From Kalmusia sp. IMI 367209 (Eukaryota; Ascomycota; Dothideomycetes; Pleosporales; Didymosphaeriaceae): a stretch of DNA of 64,000 bases. The notes beneath the pieces are model-generated. The model ran no database searches, was not told the DNA's origin, and saw only the letters and a program-made list of their open reading frames with translations. The stretch is taken from assembly GCA_027946365.1 (NCBI GenBank), contig JAPEUQ010000005.1, positions 1,550,001 to 1,614,000 on the forward strand, read 5' to 3'. The position numbers were made by a program, and so were the translations under genes. Position 1 is the first letter of the stretch; every line of letters begins with the position of its first letter. Of this stretch, positions 1-10,975 are shown one piece after another.

Positions 1-316
1 AATGGGGATTGGAGGGAGGCGGCTATGTGTATTCACGCCGCCGTCGGTAAAATCTGCCTAGGAACAGTGACGCCACACTACCGTTTAACGAAGTGATGAC
101 AGCTGAGCAGAGGCGGAGATGAAGGCGAGGCATACCTTTGATAGAGGCAGTTGTTCAGGCGGCCATGTATAAAAGCTAGACTCCTTCTCTTCGGTAAGTT
201 TCTCTATCTGTACGCATCAAGGGGTGTCACAGGCCATCCTTTCTCTTTTCTTTTTCTCCTCTGAAAAGTCATTTGATCTATCTCTTTGCCTCTGCAGCAT
301 AGCGTCGAAACATACC
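1..316 (+). other. Left-edge upstream region of the GMC gene
   Basis: No gene is visible here. The stretch serves as promoter and leader for the GMC oxidoreductase starting at 317. A TATA element lies at 168-175, followed by a pyrimidine-rich leader. Confidence 0.5.
168..175 (+). promoter_or_regulatory. TATA box of the GMC oxidoreductase gene
   Basis: TATAAAAG lies about 140 bases upstream of the ATG at 317. A CT-rich stretch near 180-215 follows, as expected at a fungal start site. Confidence 0.5.
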
Positions 317-2210
317 ATGGCTCCAGGCACTGCTACCCGTCTTTTGCTCCTTCTTGTGCCACTTTTCACATCTCCCGCCCTTTCCGGTATTCCCACAGAC
401 CCAATCACTGGCCAGCAGCTCATTGGCGAGTCATTTGGCGTCCCTGGCGTAAATACCACCTACGACTACGTCATCGTTGGCGGCGGTACAGCAGGCCTCG
501 TCCTTGCCAATCGCCTCTCAGACAGCAGCAATACTGTCGCGGTCATCGAAGCCGGTTCGTTCTATGAATTCAGCAATGGCAATATCTCTGCCATTCCACG
601 CTATGTCTGGACAGGCACGGGCATGGATCTGTCTGATGCGAATCCGCTGGTTGACTGGATGTTCATGACGGAGCCCGAGGAGGGCTTCGGTGGCAAAAAG
701 ATACATTATGCAAGAGGCCGTGCGCTAGGTGGAAGCTCCGCGAGGAACCATATCGGATATCAAAGGGGTACTAGGGGTAGCTACGATAAGTGGGCGAATG
801 ATGTTGGTGATGATGGGTTCGCATGGGCGAACTTCCAGAAGTTCTTCGACAAGTCTATAACTTTCCACAAGGTGGACGCGTCCAAGAGAAGAGCTAACTC
901 AACGCCACCAGCCGACCCTGCTGGAGAGAGCGCCACAAGCGGAGAGGTCTCGATATCGTACACAAACTATGTTGGCCCGTTCACAAGTTGGGCTTTGAGG
1001 GCTGTCAGAGCTTTGGGAATGAAGGCCATCCCAGGTTACATCGGTGGAGAACTGATTGGATCGAGTTGGGATATGCGTGCTGTTGACTCAAAGACCATGG
1101 TCCGCGACTCAGCAGAGACAGCATTCCTGAGGCCGGCATTGAAGCGTTCAAACTTGGTTGTATACACCAATACCATGGCCACAAAGATACTTTTCAATGG
1201 CACTCGAGCTGTTGGCGTGGAGCTGAACACGGTGGGCAAAGGGACTCAATTGATCGCGAATAAGGAGGTCATTCTCAGCGCAGGTGTCTTCCAGAGTCCA
1301 CAGCTATTGATGGTAAGCGGTATCGGTCCAAAAGCAACATTGAGCAAATATGGTATTCCAGTCATCGTTGACGCACCCGGGGTTGGACAAGGACTCCAGG
1401 TAAGCTTGCCTAACCAAGCAATCATCAGACATATCTGACTTTGAATAGGATCATCCAGCTGCTGCAGTGTATCGCAAGGTGAACACGCCCAGCTCGACGC
1501 AATTTAACACTGCAGCCAAGCGAGCTGCTGCCGATGCAGCCTTCCTGCAAGACGGAACTGGCGCATTGTCCGGCACTGGAGGCGAAATCATCGGCTGGGA
1601 AAAGGTCCCCCGCCGCTTGATATCCAAGAAGACGGCCGCAGACCTCGACGCTGCCGTGCCAAAAGACTGGCCTGACCTCGAGATTCTCGCCACAGAGGGC
1701 TACCCCGGCCCAGTGCCTCCTGATGGTGACGACTACGTTGGCATCGATATCGCCCTCGTCAATACTTTCTCACGTGGCACTGTCTCCATTTCCTCCGCCT
1801 CTACGCTCGACCCCCCAGTGATCCACATCAACTTCCTTAGTGACCCCCGCGATAAAGAAGTCCTAATCGCGGCCGTCAAGCGCGCGCGCGAGATCCTCGC
1901 TGACAAGACCCTCGCTCCGGTCTTAGTTGGCGCTGAAGTCGCTCCGGGTAATGCGACAACGTCAGATGACGATATTCTGGATTATATCCATCGCAGTGTG
2001 CAGATCTTCTTCCATGCCAGCAGCACGTGTAAGATGGGGAAGGCAGGAGACAAGGCGGCCGTTGTGGATTCTAATGGCAAGGTTTTCGGCGCGCAGAGTC
2101 TGCGCGTGGTGGACTTGAGTGCGGTGCCGTTTCTGCCTCCTGGGCATCCTATGGCTACGGTGTATGCATTGGCAGAGAAGCAGGCTGCGGCGATACTGGC
2201 TGGAAGCTAG
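317..2210 (+). CDS. Secreted GMC (glucose-methanol-choline) family FAD oxidoreductase
   Basis: Two exons, 317-1399 and 1449-2210, give 614 residues, the usual GMC length; the intron is phase 0 with GT..AG ends. The family oxidises alcohols or sugars with FAD, passing electrons to oxygen or another acceptor. The N-terminus has a hydrophobic run typical of a secretion signal (about residues 7-23). The FAD dinucleotide fold DYVIVGGGTAGLVLANRLS begins near residue 54, and the second GMC signature GRALGGSSARN follows near residue 133. The C-terminal active-site pair is visible as His550 (HASSTCKMG) and His594 (PPGHPMATVY). The ATG at 317 is preferred over upstream in-frame codons because the signal peptide starts there. 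The substrate cannot be read from the sequence; relatives include glucose, choline and aryl-alcohol enzymes and some secondary-metabolite dehydrogenases. No biosynthetic cluster surrounds it. Confidence 0.9.
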
Positions 2211-3036
2211 GGTTGGGTGAGAAATCCTACCGTTTGATTTCCTGATTGGTTGAACTTTGATTTAGATTTTTGTGTCTAGCAATGAAGACGGTCCATAAAG
2301 TAGTGAGGTTCCATGTATTTCTAGTGATGAACTAGTGTAGCTCGTGAGGAAGATGCATTGACAGTACATGATTCTGCGTTGATCCTTTGACAATGTCCTC
2401 TTGAATATGCCCCTCCTTGGTTGGATTTTCACGCTTTGGAGTGGTGCAATCTGGCAATATAGAACGATCTTATCAATGAGAGTTGGATTTCGATGACCTT
2501 AGATATGATTCTGAAGGGGATTTTGGGGATGTGGCAGTACAATGCAGCAAAGGTGGTGAAGGCGCTAGGTGTTGCAATACATTGTAAGCGCCTGGTATGG
2601 ATGAACACGATAATCTGTTAGAGAAGAACTGGTTTCAAAAACCCAGAACATATGTATGCTGCTTTGCACAGTGTGTTACCACAAGATCTATAATACAAAG
2701 GTAGCTATCCAGCCTTCCTTGTCATTTTGGGTCGGGTCTGGGGCATCAGAGCGGGCCCAAATTATTGCGATATTTGAAGTGACGAAGATATGTAATGCTA
2801 TTGTATCAGGTGCCCGAGATCTCTCAACGCCCCTGTCTGTCTTTATTTAGCTTCTCGAACCCCGTGGTGCCAGAGAGTAGGCTGACTACAAGGCCACGAA
2901 ATCGTAACTCACCACCCTCTCGAAAGCGCGCTACCCTTTGCGAGGTTAGCGTTTATGCCGCTCGTCCGCCCCCGCAATGCCCCTCACACACTTCTCGTAA
3001 CTAAGTCACCACGACGGCAATCTCGATCTAGCTAAA
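2211..3036. other. Intergenic, no gene seen
   Basis: This is the 3' flank of the GMC gene and the upstream region of the F-box-like gene. Only short random reading frames are present, and I recognise no RNA gene or repeat. Confidence 0.5.
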
Positions 3037-4790
3037 ATGTCTGGAATAGCTGATGTCTCCTCGGCGATGACGTCCCTCTCAACCGGCAGCTTGCCCGAAT
3101 CCACAGTCTCTCTCCCGGCAGAACTTATCATTGCTATCTTTGAATGCCTCGCTCCTAGCGATGACCATGTCGAGGGGCAATTCGACTTCAGCGACTTCTA
3201 CCAGACATTTGCGGCGCTAGCATTGACGTGTCGCCTCTTCAGAAAACTTGCTACTCCTTTTCTTAACCGAGTCTACGCGGCACCATCGGCCAAGCCGATC
3301 AGAGCCTTCTTACGTCGAGTGTGCACCCAATCCAGTTTCGGAAATGGTATCAAACAAGTAGAAATTCTAGATTCTCAAAGTCAAATAAATACGATGGAAG
3401 CACGTCGCCTGATGTATCAGCACGCAAGATCGGCAAGCGACATCAAAGCCAGTCTCCATCACTTGAAGCATGTAACAAGCAGAAATTGGGATGAAGAAAT
3501 CCAGGTCAACCCGGTTGCTGTCGATCTGGCTATCATGTTATCTTGTTCCCCGAATTTGAGGTCGTTCAGAATGCGAGCCCGAGATCGTTGTCACCGCGAA
3601 CTTGGACGAGAAAGCGACCAACCATGGGGATGGTTAGCACCGCCACTTTACATCGACACGATCGTACAAATCGCGCGGCAACTTCCGTCTTCACCCAGTA
3701 GGAACGACTTGTTCGGACACTTGCATACCCTGGAAATACAATTGTCGAGTACATATAGCGCGGACTTAATTCATCTCCTCCGGTTGCCGTCTCTTCGCAA
3801 GCTTCAGATCACCGGAGTAGTTCAATCAAACGGCGAAGTCCATGACACTAATCACTCTTTAGTGATCCCAAGATCATCTTCTGTTATCGAGCTAGTATTC
3901 AGAGACGCACATATTCGACCCAATGTTGTTGCATATATGATTGAATGCTGTCGAGCACTTCAAGTATTCGAGTACGGCTCTGTTTATCTAATTGACTCGG
4001 TCGAAAGATTCGATTTGTTCTTGAAGGATGTACTTTCTTCCCTGCGCCAGCATCACGATACCTTACGATACTTGTCCTTCCACCCCCGCCCCGAGTACCT
4101 CTCCGGTCAGGATTTTGGTTGCAAGATATTCCGTGAATTTTCACACCTACGGCAATTAGGGATTCCTTTCCATACCTTGATGGGATTCAACGATGATCAA
4201 TTGGAAGGTCGTATAGACACGTTTCCGGCCTTTGGCGACGTTCTCCCGGCGCAGCTAGAGCTCATCATCTTCAAGGATGATGCACTTTCTTTGCCGTTGA
4301 AGGATTACCACCAGATATTCTCAGATCTGCTTGCTAAATCTCCCTTTCCGCAACCACTTCCGAGGATCACGTTCGATTATTCTCCAAGTTTTCATGGAGA
4401 ATTCCTGCCCATGAGATTCTGGGACCTGGAGGCGGTGAGTTGTTGCCTAATCACCATACTGCATCTACTTATCAGTGTCCAGGAGTTTTGCAAACAAGGA
4501 AGGGAATTTGGCTACACGATAAGAATAACGCAACTTAACGAACCTATGCGTAAGTAGCTTTCCAACTCAGATATCAAGTTAGATGGGCATTGATAGCATA
4601 GATAGAAAGACCATCAGGCTCACTTGAGGATATCGCTTCTTTTCTAGCCCGTCTGGGCCCGAGAGGCTTCGATGTTCTTAATCACTACGATTTCGATGCT
4701 GAGGCGCACGAGAATGTGTGGCAGAGAACGATGGAGATCAACTCTATTGATGTTAGAGATAAAGAGGCTGAGAGAAATCATGAATTCTGA
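3037..4790 (+). CDS. F-box-like protein, fungal type
   Basis: Three exons (3037-4434, 4483-4549, 4606-4790) join in phase to 549 residues. The N-terminus carries an F-box-like pattern: LPAELIIAIFECLAP at about residues 27-41, then an alanine/leucine helix and the segment CRLFRKLATPFLNRV near residues 68-82. F-box proteins recruit substrates to SCF ubiquitin ligases through Skp1. The rest has leucine-rich spacing (HLLRLPSLRKLQI) resembling the loose leucine-rich repeats of fungal F-box proteins, but no clear domain. The first intron is 48 bases, a multiple of three with no stop, so retention would only insert residues. The third exon reads as a continuous acidic tail to the TGA at 4788. The target is unknown. 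It converges with the minus-strand gene at 4993. Confidence 0.65.
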
Positions 4791-4992
4791 TCTATTGTCA
4801 ATCCATCGTGGGTTGATTCTATACTCTGGCCCTTTGTGTAGCGGATTCCGAAAGACCCACTTTTTCCCTTATAAATCCAGCAGTCTTGCGAAAGAGCTGC
4901 ATCGAGAGCCTTACAGGCAAAAACCTTCCAGAAACCTTCCAGAAACCTTCACAATCATTGTCCAAACTTCTTTCTTGGGAGCGATAGTGCTT

Positions 4993-5925
4993 CTAGCCAG
5001 CTGCTTCCATGTCCTTTTCGTCCTGAGTCGCCAAGTCCCATTGAACATCGTGTCCCAAAGATCCTATGCTATCTTGCCAGAACGCGATTTGGTCGTCTTT
5101 CGCGACGAGCGTAATTTGATAATGGAGATCGGTCGCCGGTGAGCGTGGAAGCCTACTCAATGTCTCTCCACGAGCTATCTGACCCAACAATTCTTTTATA
5201 TCTTCCTGTATTTCAATTGCCTCGAAAGGGCTATCCTGGGGCGAACAAATAGAGTTGAGAAAGATTCGGAGGTGAATCTTGGGGCTTCGACGTAATTGCA
5301 AAAGTATGGTCTGGAGGAATCTTTTCGTGGGAAGCGGCAAATGTATTGGATTACCGAACATCCACCACGAGTTGCCATGAAGACAAGAACAGAACCATGG
5401 GGCACTACATCTGAGTATCGCGCCATCAAGGGGTGCGGCCCATGGCCTAAGTGCTGTCGAGGCTAGCCGATGCTCCAGGTCGATAGCGTACGCTGCATCA
5501 ATGCCTTTGAGCAGCTGCAGTACCCAGTTACGGTAACCAAAATAATAGTGAGGATTGTTGAGTGACTTCATGTTGATGAACAGTTTGGCGGCTTCAGTAG
5601 CGCGCCGGACTTCAGGCGAAGAGGATGTGTCGTTCTCCCAGAGATCGCCGTTGCGAAGAAGTGCTAAGGCATTCGAGTTATCTTCATAGTATATCCAGTG
5701 ATATCCCATCACAATTCGCTCATAATGTGTTGCAGCGACATCGTCGTAAATCATGTCGCGGATCTCTGGGGGTAAGCTTCGTTGTCCTGGCCCTGGCAAG
5801 AAGTTCAGCGACGCACATGTTTTTTCATGAAAATTTGGTGTTGAAGATGCCCCTCCGTGTGAAATTCCATGAAGTCGCGATGTTGTCGAACCTTCAATAT
5901 TCTTGTCTGATGATTGAACGTCCAT
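4993..5925 (-). CDS. 2EXR/F-box-like hypothetical protein
   Basis: A single exon of 310 residues starting at the ATG at 5925-5923. After a serine-rich leader, the segment SLPPEIRDMIYDDVAATHYE (about residues 50-69) matches the LPxEIRxxIY pattern of the fungal 2EXR/F-box-like family, which is expanded in Pezizomycotina and mostly uncharacterised. The remainder is mixed alpha/beta with no catalytic motif. No signal peptide or membrane helix is visible. It lies tail to tail with the F-box-like gene, about 200 bases apart. Sharing an F-box-related start, the two could be members of the same loosely defined substrate-adaptor group, but the function is unproven. Confidence 0.65.
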   Translation of the reverse strand: MDVQSSDKNIEGSTTSRLHGISHGGASSTPNFHEKTCASLNFLPGPGQRSLPPEIRDMIYDDVAATHYERIVMGYHWIYYEDNSNALALLRNGDLWENDTSSSPEVRRATEAAKLFINMKSLNNPHYYFGYRNWVLQLLKGIDAAYAIDLEHRLASTALRPWAAPLDGAILRCSAPWFCSCLHGNSWWMFGNPIHLPLPTKRFLQTILLQLRRSPKIHLRIFLNSICSPQDSPFEAIEIQEDIKELLGQIARGETLSRLPRSPATDLHYQITLVAKDDQIAFWQDSIGSLGHDVQWDLATQDEKDMEAAG

Positions 5926-8208
5926 TATGCCAGTTTATCATTCAAGCCGAACGAGGCAGGCTCGACGCTCAGACGCGATAGGTGACGGTAGTGCCGTTCC
6001 GAACTTATCAGGTGCAGCGATAGTAGGAGGTAACCGCGCCTTCGAATGCGGCGTACCTTTTATGCAGTATTATGTAGCGTGGGGTGACTCGAGGCAACTG
6101 GCGGCGGTGTATCTCTTGTCTGGCAGCAGAGTAAGCGGCTTGTCACTGCAAGGGGCTCATAATCTGTGGGAATATAATAGGCGGGTTGAAAGTGGCATTC
6201 AAAGACGAGGTATTGTTCTTCATCATGGCTGGCGTTTTATACCGATGCTAGGTTTGCTGAATAACACCCTGATTCCAATCGAGGAACACACTAGTACAAC
6301 TGGTACGGGAATTCTGCATGTTGGGATGTTCAACAAAAATGAAATGTGAGTCGAGGACTCATTCCTCTTTCTGAACCATGGTAGGCAGCTGCTACTAAGC
6401 AATCGACGAGTCTAAAATCTTCCTAATCCCTCAAGGACAAAGCTCATGCTTATTAAAATCCGCTTCTATAAGGTATGGTAGCCTACCTCAACACTATGTA
6501 GATGCGAGATCCAAGCCAAAATTAGGGGAGTCCATCCCCACAAGGCGTGGTAGAACACCTGAACCATAATAGGACATGCAGGCACATTACGATATAACTC
6601 AGATACCGTAGAATATTGCGCATAGGCACCAGATCTAACTACGATAAGAACCAATCAGGGAATCATAATTGCTGTAATCTCTATTTTGTCTTGATACGCA
6701 AGTCTGATTAGCTTGAATGTTGTTTCGCGCTTACTTACAACAATTAGATCTGGTGGTAGTGTGCAAGATTCTACGGTAGATCTTTCGACGAACTTGATCT
6801 AGCTCAATACAGTCAACCATAAAAAAGGTATTAGTAGTATTGATAACCTGTTCTGTAGTTTTGATGTGCATTATACTATAACTGGACCATTTTGTCAGGC
6901 AAAGCCCAATATTGGTTGCAATTTTTGCGTGGCTTTTTGTTGCGTTACGTAGTCTTTTGCTACAAAACACGACATCTAGTAGGATGAATTACTGGCTGTC
7001 GTGCTTACTATGAACGTGAAAATTTGGGGAAGTCAAGGAACAATCAATACCGCTACGTACGCGATCTGAACTTCTAGTGGCAAACTGAAGACATTTAATA
7101 AGGCGAGAGTGGGTTCTCCTGAGTTTGACATGAGCTTCTAGCGGGGTTTCCTACATATGACCTTCGGCGTTGGTTGAATAGTATGGTAGCGAGTTTCAAC
7201 TTTTGAACAAGGCACATGAAATCGTGCGCACAAAATTTGGGACTTATTCTCACCATGAAGACGTGTAGTAGACTGAGCCATCCCAGGATACACTCTACAC
7301 ACAAGTTGACCGTAACGGTTGGAAACCTTATTTTATGATCACCCGTACGGGAATATTTTGGTCGCGTAAGCTGGACTGAATCCTGCCCGAGTCTACGAAG
7401 AGATTTTCGGTTCACACACGAGCGCCCCGGTCTTGCTGCAAATCAATTAGGACTAGTCTCCGTCGGACTTCTCGAGGCGCCTGGGTCTAGACGATGCAGT
7501 CGTCCCCCATACTTTCATCTTTCGCAAGAAGTACCCCACACAGCGCATGAGATGTCACCGGCGCAGAGAGGATCGAAGGATAGCGATCCTATACAACGAA
7601 GCAGTTACCCTTTTGAGAGCTACTGCTGACCAGCTACAACCAAATGTGGAGATTCGCAAACGCTACATGACACGTCCAAGGCACTTGGCCCCTGCGAAGC
7701 CCCTCAGGCATCTCTCTCCACGTAGAGCGACACCCGTCCTCGTGCCTGTTGCGGAAGCTGTCGAAGCCGCGATCCATTACCGCACAGCAGGGCCGTATTG
7801 GGCGTATTGTGCTTGCAGTGAGTGCAACGCAGCACATTGATGAACACGACGCCAAGGGCGATGCGCATCCAGTGGGTTGCAATTGGCCGGGCCTGCGGGC
7901 GTAATCAAGGCTGCGGCAATGGCTGGACGATCTTCCTGCGCTTGGCTTCATATGGACTAACGGGTGCATGGTGAAGGCGCTCGCTTGCGCCGCTACGCAG
8001 ATCGCGTATAGCCCGTATTGTGAATGGTGTCCACCCCTTGTGTAACTAAATTGGCGGCGACGGGTTCTGGAGATGGCCCGGGACGGCGTTGCATTCCAAC
8101 GGGTGGGATCGTTGGTTTAAATACCTGTTGCTGCCAAAGCAGTTCCACGCCTTGTTCGTTCGATTCCCCCCACGCCTGTCACCCCTCCCGCCAAAGCCAA
8201 CTGCGAAC
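5926..8208. other. Long intergenic region, no supported gene
   Basis: About 2.3 kb separates the divergent 2EXR-like gene and the P450. From 6350 to 7100 it is AT-rich with no protein similarity I recognise. Short open frames (for example 5927-6349 on plus and 7095-7415 on minus) have compositions unlike the neighbouring genes and no motifs. It could hold decayed DNA, but no element ends or repeats are visible. Confidence 0.45.
8116..8123 (+). promoter_or_regulatory. TATA-like element of the P450 gene
   Basis: TTTAAATA lies 86-93 bases upstream of the P450 ATG at 8209, a plausible core promoter position with a CT-rich leader between. Confidence 0.4.
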
Positions 8209-10082
8209 ATGGAAGTCCAGACGTTTGCAGGCCTTGCGCACTCGTTTCAGACATTGGCCTTGGCCGCACTGGTGTTCGCGGCCTGTGTCTACCTACCTAG
8301 AATCAATTACAATGCACAACTTGCGAAGCTTCCAGCGTTCGGTGCGACAAGTGGTGAGAAGCAGCGGAACGACTATCTTAAACATGGAAAACGACTGTAC
8401 AGTGAGGGCTACCAGAAGGTTTGTTCAGCTGCGTCTTGTTGTGGATTGCCTTGATTGACCAAGTGTGCAGTTCAAGGATTCGGTATTTCGAATGACCACA
8501 TCAGATGGTGAGATTGTCAATCCTGGAATGCAAAAAGAGAAACATCTCTGACGTTGGGATGTCTTAGGAGAGCAACAGATCATAGTCGCCCCTCGCTTTC
8601 TGCCTGAGCTGAGAAAGCTTCCGGATTCAGTGCTGAGCTTTCCCAGAGCTATTGAGGAGGTCAGCATTGCGATGACTATCTTGTCCTTGACTCACAAAAG
8701 CACTAATGCGTCGCAGTTTATGGAAGTCAAATACACCAAAATCCTCACCGACGAGCCTCTAATCACACATTCTATCAAAGCTGACTTGACGCCCGCTCTA
8801 GGTAGCTCCCGCTGATTTGATCACCATGTTAGTTCTTACTGCTAACTTCGCCTAGCACGCCTGAATTCCGTTGTGTACGCCGAAGTCCAGCAAGCTTTCG
8901 AGGAAGAGATGCCAGCGTGCGAGGACTGGACAGCCGTAAACATTTACTCTAAACTTGTCAACATGGTAGCTAAGATCACCGGTCGCATCTTCGTCGGTCC
9001 GGAGCTTTGTCGCGATGAGAACTACCAGAAGTTGGCCATCGAGTATACCATGGAGCTTGTAGCAGCGCAACGCGATATTAAGAACGTGCGGCCTCTGTTC
9101 CGGCCCTGGTATGCACCTCGACTTGCGTCAGTCAAAAAGTTGCATGAAGCCGAGAGAAAAGCTGAGGAATACCTGGAACCCATCATTCAGGCTCGGCGTG
9201 ATGCCGAAAAGAACGATCCAAACTGGCAGAAGCCCGATGACATGCTGAGCTGGTTTATGAGCAGGCAAGAAGAGTATGGCAACAGGACACCAAAGCACTT
9301 GGCAAAGATGCAGCTTGGGCTCATCTTCGCAGCCATACACACAACCACGCTGACTGCTACGAATATGTGAGTTTGTAGATGTTGTCTTTCGCCTTGTTTT
9401 CACGCTGACTTCAAAGTTCAGTCTCTACACTCTCGCGGTATCTACAGAGTACATCGAGCCGCTCAGAGAGGAGATTCGTCATGTCATGGCTGAGAATGGA
9501 GGCACCATCACCACTCGTGCCCTGCAACAAATGATCAAATTGGACAGCGTTATGAAAGAAACAATGCGCTTCTACCCACCAGGTGAGCTACCATGAACGA
9601 GCATCCAACGGAAGCCATTCTCATTGTGCGGTAAACATATAGGTTTCACCACGTTCACGCGCAAGGTCCTCCGCGGCTTCACGCTCTCGAACGGCCAATA
9701 CCTCCCCGCCGGCGTCAACATTGAGGTTGCATCTCACGCTGTGTATCAAGACCCGGACAATCACCCTAACGCCGACCCCGCCGATGTCTTCGACGGCTTC
9801 CGGTCTTACAAGCTGCGACAAACAGGCGCAGCGTCCGATCATGCGCGCAACCAGTTCGTCACGACCAACGAGCAGAACTTGATGTTCGGCTACGGAAGGC
9901 ATGCGTGCCCCGGCCGGTTCTTTGCCGCGAATGAAATCAAGATGATTCTGGCTCGTTTGCTACTTGACTTTGACTTCCAGAACGAGGATGGAAGTAAGGT
10001 GCGGTATCCGAACCTTAACTTTGGAAAGCAGTCTGCGGTCGACGCAAGTAAGAAGCTGCTCTTCAAGAGAGTGAAAGTATAA
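8209..10082 (+). CDS. Cytochrome P450 monooxygenase, microsomal, fungal secondary-metabolism type
   Basis: Seven exons (8209-8418, 8471-8507, 8568-8659, 8717-8801, 8856-9366, 9422-9582, 9643-10082) close in phase to 511 residues, full length for a P450. An N-terminal hydrophobic helix (about residues 11-28) anchors it in the ER. The I-helix oxygen-binding region reads AAIHTTTLTATN, the K-helix ExxR is ETMR, and the heme-binding loop is FGYGRHACPGRFF with proximal Cys454. The I-helix and heme loop look like fungal P450s related to ent-kaurene-oxidase and gibberellin-type enzymes (CYP503/CYP68-like), though I cannot fix the family. It would hydroxylate a hydrophobic substrate using electrons from a separate reductase. 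No terpene cyclase, PKS or NRPS lies nearby, so its pathway is unknown. The 3' flank is AT-poor, leading to the GH92 promoter. Confidence 0.88.
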
Positions 10083-10975
10083 AATTAGTACCTGCAGGAT
10101 ACTGCGCTTGGGATGTTTCGAGTTGATGCCCCCCCACCATGCTCGTCAACGATGTCCTCGATCTGGGGAGTACTTTTGATAGGGGACTCGGTCTACTTGA
10201 TCCATAGAGATATCCATCTCCATCACGCAAGCCTAGCAATAGAATAAATAACGACGTCTACAGATCATGAAAGGTTCCACCTCCTGACTATCACTTTTCG
10301 TTCGCGCGGCGAAGATACAAGTGCCTTCCCGAATAGGAAAAGCGCCATGCGTCGCGTCGAAGGTTCACAATTTCCCCACAGCCTATGTGCATGCAATCTC
10401 CATCACGTCTCCATGATACTTCATCTACCCAGTCGTTCCGGTCATTTCGCTCCGGGCTGCAAGGCGCGTTTGCGCCTTTCCCCGCGTGCATTAAGCAGCT
10501 CTCCCCGTCGCGTGCCGAAGCGGCTTGGTGACAGCCTCATGTGGCTGCCCCTGCGTGACCGTCGCCGCACACGCAGTCCGCGCCATCGAGTCACCCGAAA
10601 GCGACGCCCGACTGGCGACTGCGAGACTGATCCAGCATGGCTTCCCCCATGCCCGGGGCAGGAGGTTGCATTGTGGGGAAATGAGATAGCTAATGACGGG
10701 TTTAGCTGGTACCTTGCAGACTTAATTACCTAGCGGATGCAACTCTGCATCATGTACGCGCCTTGGGCTGCGCGAGATGTTTAAAAGGCTCGTTTTCCAG
10801 CATGGCGCGAGGAAATCTGGGGTTTCCTTGGCTTGTTCTTTCCCGTTTGTTGGGGTGAGAGGCTTGCTAATAATCACATTTTTTACTCTCTATATGAACA
10901 TGCTAGAGACTACATTCGGGCTCACTCATACTAGCATTAACTCGACATAGTAACAATCATCTCTCGAAATCGACA
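10083..10975. other. Intergenic; probable GH92 promoter with CreA-like sites
   Basis: No supported gene. An open frame at 10347-10733 is arginine/proline-rich and looks non-coding. Several hexamers fit the CreA consensus SYGGRG: CCCCGC near 10478, GTGGGG near 10673 and CTGGGG near 10817. Such hexamers are common by chance, so carbon repression is only suggested. Confidence 0.35.
10891..10897 (+). promoter_or_regulatory. TATA-like element of the GH92 gene
   Basis: TATATGA lies about 80 bases upstream of the ATG at 10976. A second TA-rich element, TTTAAAAGG, is at 10780. Confidence 0.35.

Noticed and set aside
5927..6349. Plus-strand frame of 140 codons next to the 2EXR-like start
   Set aside because: It starts in the promoter of the divergent gene, with no family resemblance and random composition.
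10347..10733. Plus-strand frame of 128 codons in the GH92 promoter
   Set aside because: Arg/Pro-rich composition typical of non-coding GC-rich DNA, with no motif.
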